Shown here: piece by piece, positions 5,581 through 8,541 of the stretch | Layout: every line of letters starts with the position of its first letter | Numbering within the stretch: the stretch's first letter is position 1 | DNA from: an uncultured Synergistaceae bacterium | GTDB lineage: Bacteria > Synergistota > Synergistia > Synergistales > Aminobacteriaceae | NCBI GenBank assembly: GCA_937870605.1 | Contig: CALMZW010000312.1 | Coordinates: 1 to 8,541, forward strand | Length of the DNA: 8,541 bases | Direction: 5' to 3' | Translations under genes and position numbers: made by a program | The notes under the pieces: generated by a model | What the model was told of the DNA's origin: nothing | The model's database searches: none | Seen by the model: only the letters and a program-made list of their open reading frames with translations

Positions 5581-6516
5581 ATGGGAATTCGGAGGATTCT
5601 GGTCGTACTGTTGTGCGCCGTGTTGCTTTCGGCGGGATGCGCCCGTGCGGAGGAGATCGTCTTCATCAGGGAAGGCGCCGTGTGGCTGTCGCGGCCCGAC
5701 GGAAGCGGCGCGCACGCGCTGACCGGGGCGATGGACGCACGATCCCCCGCTCTTTCTCCGGACGGCGCAAGGGTTGTCTTCCATTCCGGGCGCGATGAGA
5801 AGACCGGTTTCGGAACCCTCTCGATTCTACGTGTCGCGGATGGAACCGTCGCGCCCCTTTCGTTCCCGGATATTGCCGGAGCGGAGGATGCCCGTTTCTG
5901 CCCGGACGGAAAATCCGTCATATTCGTGGCCTTGCGCAATCCGAGAGAAAAGAGCGTCAAGGGATTCGATCCCATGGTCTTCGCGGATATGTCCGTGGCT
6001 GTCGCCCAACTTTCGACGGGAGACGTCCGGCATGTGATCGTCCGGAGGAACGCGCTTCTGGACGCGGGGCACGTGTTCGCCGCGCCCTGCATGTCGCCGG
6101 ACGGCCTGATCGCCTATCAGGAGAGCGTCGACGACGTCCCGGGCGGGATTGTGGTTCTCGATGCGTCCGGAGCGTTCCTGACGCGCATTCCGCCCGGCCG
6201 GGACGACCCGAAGCCGTACCGGCGTCCCTCGTTTTCCGCGGATGGACGGAGCCTCCTGTGCTATTCGCCGGGTACGTCCGGCGCGGATGCCGATTCCGTG
6301 ATTCTTGCGGACATGAGGACCGGGATCGTGCGTCGTCTCGCCCATGGCGTGGAACCGACCTTTGCGGACGAACAGACCGTTGTCTTTGTCCGCCGTTCCG
6401 CCGGATCCGGAGCCGATTGCACCATAATACGGACGGAACTGTGGCGGGTGGGGCTCGGTCGCGGAAGCGCCCCCGTCCGGATCCTTTCTTTCGGGGAGAA
6501 TCCCTGCGGGCGTTGA
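5581..6516 (+). CDS. TolB-like beta-propeller protein, exported, possibly a lipoprotein
   Basis: 311 residues. The ATG at 5581 has AGGAGG (5570-5575) 5 bases upstream and begins a clear signal peptide: MGIRRIL, a hydrophobic core to residue 18, then Cys20 in LLSAGC, which fits a lipobox. An alternative signal peptidase I site is ARA|EE (21-25). The mature part is a repeat protein with PD40/WD40-like blades. The recognisable ones are SPALSPDGARVVFHS (55-69), ARFCPDGKSVIFVA (104-117), CMSPDGLIAYQE (170-181) and PSFSADGRSLLCYS (216-229). A less regular blade carries TFADEQTVVFV (260-270). Such propellers resemble the C-terminal domain of TolB and usually bind proteins or ligands in the periplasm. 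TolB's N-terminal domain is absent and no tol-pal genes are nearby, so it is not TolB itself. The partner is unknown. Confidence 0.85.
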   Translation: MGIRRILVVLLCAVLLSAGCARAEEIVFIREGAVWLSRPDGSGAHALTGAMDARSPALSPDGARVVFHSGRDEKTGFGTLSILRVADGTVAPLSFPDIAGAEDARFCPDGKSVIFVALRNPREKSVKGFDPMVFADMSVAVAQLSTGDVRHVIVRRNALLDAGHVFAAPCMSPDGLIAYQESVDDVPGGIVVLDASGAFLTRIPPGRDDPKPYRRPSFSADGRSLLCYSPGTSGADADSVILADMRTGIVRRLAHGVEPTFADEQTVVFVRRSAGSGADCTIIRTELWRVGLGRGSAPVRILSFGENPCGR

Positions 6517-6541
6517 TGCCCGGAAAATGCGTCCACATCTC

Positions 6542-6569
6542 TTGAAGTATGGGGGAAATGCGCTATACT
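6542..6569 (+). promoter_or_regulatory. Predicted promoter for the J-protein gene
   Basis: TTGAAG at 6542-6547 (4 of 6 matches), a 16-base spacer and TATACT at 6564-6569 (5 of 6 matches). The predicted start is about 6576, giving a leader of under 30 bases. No CIRCE element and no heat-shock sigma-32 type -10 is present, so housekeeping expression is the simplest reading. Confidence 0.65.
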
Positions 6570-6570
6570 C

Positions 6571-6590
6571 ATATAGGTCAATATAGGTCA
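6571..6590 (+). repeat. Tandem 10-base direct repeat across the predicted transcription start
   Basis: ATATAGGTCA occurs twice in immediate succession (6571-6580, 6581-6590). The first copy begins one base after the -10 box and the second ends in the ribosome binding site. Ten bases is about one helical turn, so two identical faces would be presented to a regulator. A simple slippage duplication is the alternative. Confidence 0.7.
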
Positions 6591-6603
6591 AGGATGTGAT
6601 CGC

Positions 6604-7575
6604 ATGGGAGTCAGCTACAGGAATTACTACGAGATTCTCGGCGTCAAGCGGGATGCGACCGAGGACCAGATACGCAAGGCGTACCGGAAGCTCGCGAAGC
6701 AATTTCATCCCGATGTGAACAAAGACCCCGGCGCGGAGGCGAAATACAAGGAAATCAACGAAGCGTACGAAGTCCTCAAGGACCCGGACAAGCGCAACAA
6801 ATACGATACGCTGGGCGAGAACTGGAAGGCCGGACAGGATTTTCAGCCGCCCCCGGGATGGACATACAGGGGCAACGCGCAACAGGGAAACGGGAACGAG
6901 TGGGGCGACTTCAGCGATTTCTTCAGGGTGATCTTCGGCGCACAGGGCTCGCACGGACAGGGCGCACCGGACATCGGGGATATTCTCTTCCGTTCCGGCG
7001 CACGGCGTCATGCCGCGCCCTCCGTCGAGGTCGAGCTGACGCTTTCGCTTCACGAAGTCCTTCTGGGCGGAGCGAAATCCATCACGCTGGAAACGCAGGA
7101 GCCGGACCGGAACGGGCTGATCGTTCCGCAAAGGCGGACGATCAGCGTCAATCTGCCGCAGGGCGTGACCGAAGGATCGCGGATCCGGCTCGCCGGAAAG
7201 GGACCCGGCGGGGCGGATCTGTACGTAACCATCCACCTTCAGGCGGACGGCTACGCGGTGGACGGGCACAACCTGCGAACATCCGTGAAAATCGCCCCCT
7301 GGGAAGCGGCGCTCGGGGGAGTCATTCCGGTGCGTACGCCCGGCGGGAGGGTATCCATGCGGCTTCCCGAAGGGACGCAGGGCGGTCAGACCTTCCGGCT
7401 GAAGGAGAAGGGGTTGCCGAGACGAAAGGGAGCATCTCCCGGCGACCTGTTCGTCGCCGTGGAGATTTCCGTTCCGAAAACGCTCTCGTCGCGGGAGCGG
7501 GAGCTCTTCGAGGCGCTTGCAGCCGAATCGTCCTTTTCGGCGCGGCCCGCTGAAGAGACGTCGCGCGCGACGTAG
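6604..7575 (+). CDS. cbpA: CbpA-type J-domain co-chaperone (class B Hsp40)
   Basis: Stimulates the ATPase of DnaK and delivers unfolded clients to it in the cytosol. The protein has 323 residues. The J-domain spans about 7-70 with NYYEILGV, the essential HPD at 35-37, YKEINEAYEVLKD and KRNKYD. A Gly/Phe/Gln-rich linker (about 71-137) follows. Two beta-barrel client-binding domains come next: VELTLSLHEVLLGG, then VNLPQGVTEGSRIRLAGKG, and finally MRLPEGTQGGQTFRLKEKG with GDLFVAVEISVP. The zinc-finger CxxCxGxG repeats of class A DnaJ are absent, and the protein has no cysteine at all. This separates it from DnaJ proper and matches CbpA. The start ATG 6604 follows AAGGATGTGATC (6590-6601), almost the full complement of the 16S rRNA 3' end. 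No dnaK or grpE is adjacent. It converges on pbpC with a 3-base gap. Confidence 0.93.
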   Translation: MGVSYRNYYEILGVKRDATEDQIRKAYRKLAKQFHPDVNKDPGAEAKYKEINEAYEVLKDPDKRNKYDTLGENWKAGQDFQPPPGWTYRGNAQQGNGNEWGDFSDFFRVIFGAQGSHGQGAPDIGDILFRSGARRHAAPSVEVELTLSLHEVLLGGAKSITLETQEPDRNGLIVPQRRTISVNLPQGVTEGSRIRLAGKGPGGADLYVTIHLQADGYAVDGHNLRTSVKIAPWEAALGGVIPVRTPGGRVSMRLPEGTQGGQTFRLKEKGLPRRKGASPGDLFVAVEISVPKTLSSRERELFEALAAESSFSARPAEETSRAT

Positions 7576-7578
7576 CGG

Positions 7579-8541
7579 TCAATCGAGGGAGAGGGTTTCG
7601 CGCTCGCGGATCCTCTCCCGGATCGTTCCGACACGGATGACGTGAAACGAGGAAGCGGCGCTGTTTCCTGCCGAATCGGTCACCGCGACCCGGTGTTTTC
7701 CCGGCGTCATCGTCCAGAAGAGAGGCCCTCCTCCCCCCTGTCGCCCGTAGAATTCCCCGTCCACGAACCAAAAGAAGGGGCGAACGCCCCCCTCGCACGT
7801 GAAAGCGATGCGTCTCGAACCATCCCCGGGAGCCAGATAGTAGATCGAGTCCGCCAGAGGCGACGTGATGTCCGCTCCCTTCGGACGGAACGCGTCGGAC
7901 GTCCGGCGCGCGAAGTCCTCCAGTTCGGACGGCCAGACGACGGCCGGCGCTCCGTCCCGAAGGACGTGCATGTCGCACGGAGTCTTCGACGAGACGTCCG
8001 TGACCCGCCATTCCGTCTTCGTGCGCGGACACAGAGGGGATGGGGGCATGCCCGAAAGGGAGCAGACCTCCCCGCGGGAAACCGAATCCGGAGGATCGTA
8101 CCAGTCTCCGCGCCCCTGCGAGAGGTGGCGGATGATCTTGAGCGCGGCGGGAGCGGCCGCGTGAAGGCCAACGAGGTCCGGATGCGATGCGGCCGCCGTA
8201 TCGCCGACCCATACCACGGCGGTCCAGGAGGGCGTATAGGCCGCGGCCCACGCGTCCCTCAGTCCGTAGGATGTTCCCGTCTTGAAGGCGATGCTGCGTT
8301 CCTCGTGACGGAAGACCTCGCGGAAAATCGGCAGAAGGCGTCCGGTATCCCGAAGGATATCCGCGACGAGGAATGCTGCCCCCTCCGAAAAGACCCGCTG
8401 TCTCTGGGATGCGGGAGAGGACGCGGGAGCCGGGTTTCCGCGAAGCAGGGCCGGAGTCTTTCGTATTCCGAGCGTCGCGAGGGTCATGTACCCTTCGAGC
8501 ATTTCGAGAAGCGTCACGTCGCACCCGCCGAGGATCAGCGA
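7579..8541 (-). CDS. pbpC: Penicillin-binding protein 1C, C-terminal part (5' end beyond the window)
   Basis: Periplasmic, inner-membrane-anchored peptidoglycan glycosyltransferase/transpeptidase. Only the last 320 residues are visible, and the frame remains open to the right edge. The visible part starts in the late transpeptidase domain (LGGCDVTLLEMLEGYMTLA), then carries the KTGTS active-site box (visible residues 87-91, codons near 8283-8269) followed by WAAAYTPSWTAVVWVGD. Next is the cysteine-containing linker typical of PBP1C (VCSLSGMPPSPLCP, then a further Cys in TPCDMH). Last is the C-terminal BiPBP_C beta domain (ITSPLADSIYYLAPG to FHVI). The glycosyltransferase domain, the nucleophilic serine (SxxK) and the SxN box lie upstream of the window. 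PBP1C is usually non-essential and often sits next to an alpha-2-macroglobulin gene; whether that holds here cannot be seen. It ends 3 bases from the convergent cbpA gene. Confidence 0.94.
   Translation of the reverse strand, partial: SLILGGCDVTLLEMLEGYMTLATLGIRKTPALLRGNPAPASSPASQRQRVFSEGAAFLVADILRDTGRLLPIFREVFRHEERSIAFKTGTSYGLRDAWAAAYTPSWTAVVWVGDTAAASHPDLVGLHAAAPAALKIIRHLSQGRGDWYDPPDSVSRGEVCSLSGMPPSPLCPRTKTEWRVTDVSSKTPCDMHVLRDGAPAVVWPSELEDFARRTSDAFRPKGADITSPLADSIYYLAPGDGSRRIAFTCEGGVRPFFWFVDGEFYGRQGGGGPLFWTMTPGKHRVAVTDSAGNSAASSFHVIRVGTIRERIRERETLSLD
7587..7619. other. Long hairpin just past the cbpA stop, inside the 3' end of pbpC
   Basis: GGGAGAGG (7587-7594) pairs perfectly with CCTCTCCC (7612-7619). 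After a small mismatch, the inner TTCGC (7597-7601) pairs with GCGGA (7606-7610, one G-T wobble), leaving a GCTC loop. It begins 12 bases after the cbpA stop and codes for an arginine/glutamate-rich segment near the PbpC C-terminus (RERIRERE). Neither strand has a T run after it, so it is not a standard rho-independent terminator. It could protect the cbpA 3' end or slow polymerase at the convergent junction. Confidence 0.5.

Noticed and set aside
4401..5798. 465-codon plus-strand frame overlapping iadA
   Set aside because: It is the +1 shadow of iadA, continues across a terminator into the next gene, and is arginine-rich with no domain.
6507..6522. Terminator after the TolB-like gene (CGGGC/GCCCG hairpin over its stop codon)
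   Set aside because: The stem is only 5 bases and is followed by GAAAA, not a T run; too weak to call.
6541..6570. Heat-shock (sigma-32) promoter for the chaperone gene, suggested by CTTGAAG
   Set aside because: The matching CCCCAT-type -10 is absent, while TATACT at the proper spacing gives an ordinary sigma-70 promoter. No CIRCE repeat is present either.
5827..7269. 480-codon open frame on the minus strand
   Set aside because: Antisense to the TolB-like gene and cbpA and spans their intergenic promoter; low-complexity arginine-rich translation.
7322..8524. 400-codon open frame on the minus strand, overlapping pbpC
   Set aside because: It is in a different frame from pbpC, which has the KTGTS box and BiPBP_C domain; this frame encodes only Arg/Gly/Ser-rich sequence.

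Overview
The window is a GC-rich stretch of bacterial chromosome, densely packed with genes. Eight genes lie on the plus strand and one, running in from the right edge, on the minus strand. A C-terminal piece of penicillin-binding protein 1C and a TolB-like exported protein with a lipobox suggest a Gram-negative-type (diderm) envelope. The mix of amino-acid/peptide metabolism genes would fit an anaerobic peptide fermenter such as a member of the Synergistota. That placement is only an impression from protein style, since no marker gene is present. I see no rRNA, tRNA, CRISPR array, insertion sequence or phage gene.

Layout, left to right. (1) 1-297 is the end of a DUF2087 protein, probably cut by the window edge. 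(2) After a 235-base gap with a plausible promoter and a 15-base inverted repeat comes a tight operon. It encodes a 91-residue protein of unknown function (533-808), MsrB methionine sulfoxide reductase (822-1220), a free-standing B3/4 tRNA-editing-type domain (1217-1918) and a glycerate 2-kinase of the DUF4147/MOFRL family (1915-3237). Spacing within it is 13 bases followed by two ATGA overlaps. (3) A near-consensus promoter (TTGACA, 17 bases, TATAAG) drives a GntR/FCD regulator (about 3337-4029), with a 14-base perfect palindrome just past the predicted transcription start. A rho-independent terminator follows. (4) iadA, isoaspartyl dipeptidase (4237-5421), has all its catalytic residues and is preceded by several small hairpins. 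(5) A promoter followed within about 80 bases by a strong terminator hairpin lies upstream of a TolB-like beta-propeller protein (5581-6516). (6) A promoter with a tandem 10-base repeat precedes a CbpA-type J-domain co-chaperone (6604-7575). This gene converges, with only 3 bases between stop codons, on pbpC (7579 to the right edge, minus strand).

Several genes handle damaged or misfolded protein: MsrB (oxidised methionine), possibly the B3/4 protein (mischarged tRNA-Phe), IadA (isoaspartyl peptides) and the J-protein (folding). They lie in separate transcription units, so a shared programme is only inference. The most interesting link is the translationally overlapping pair msrB and solo B3/4. 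The rest of the window looks like ordinary chromosome; I did not find a clearly new multi-gene system.
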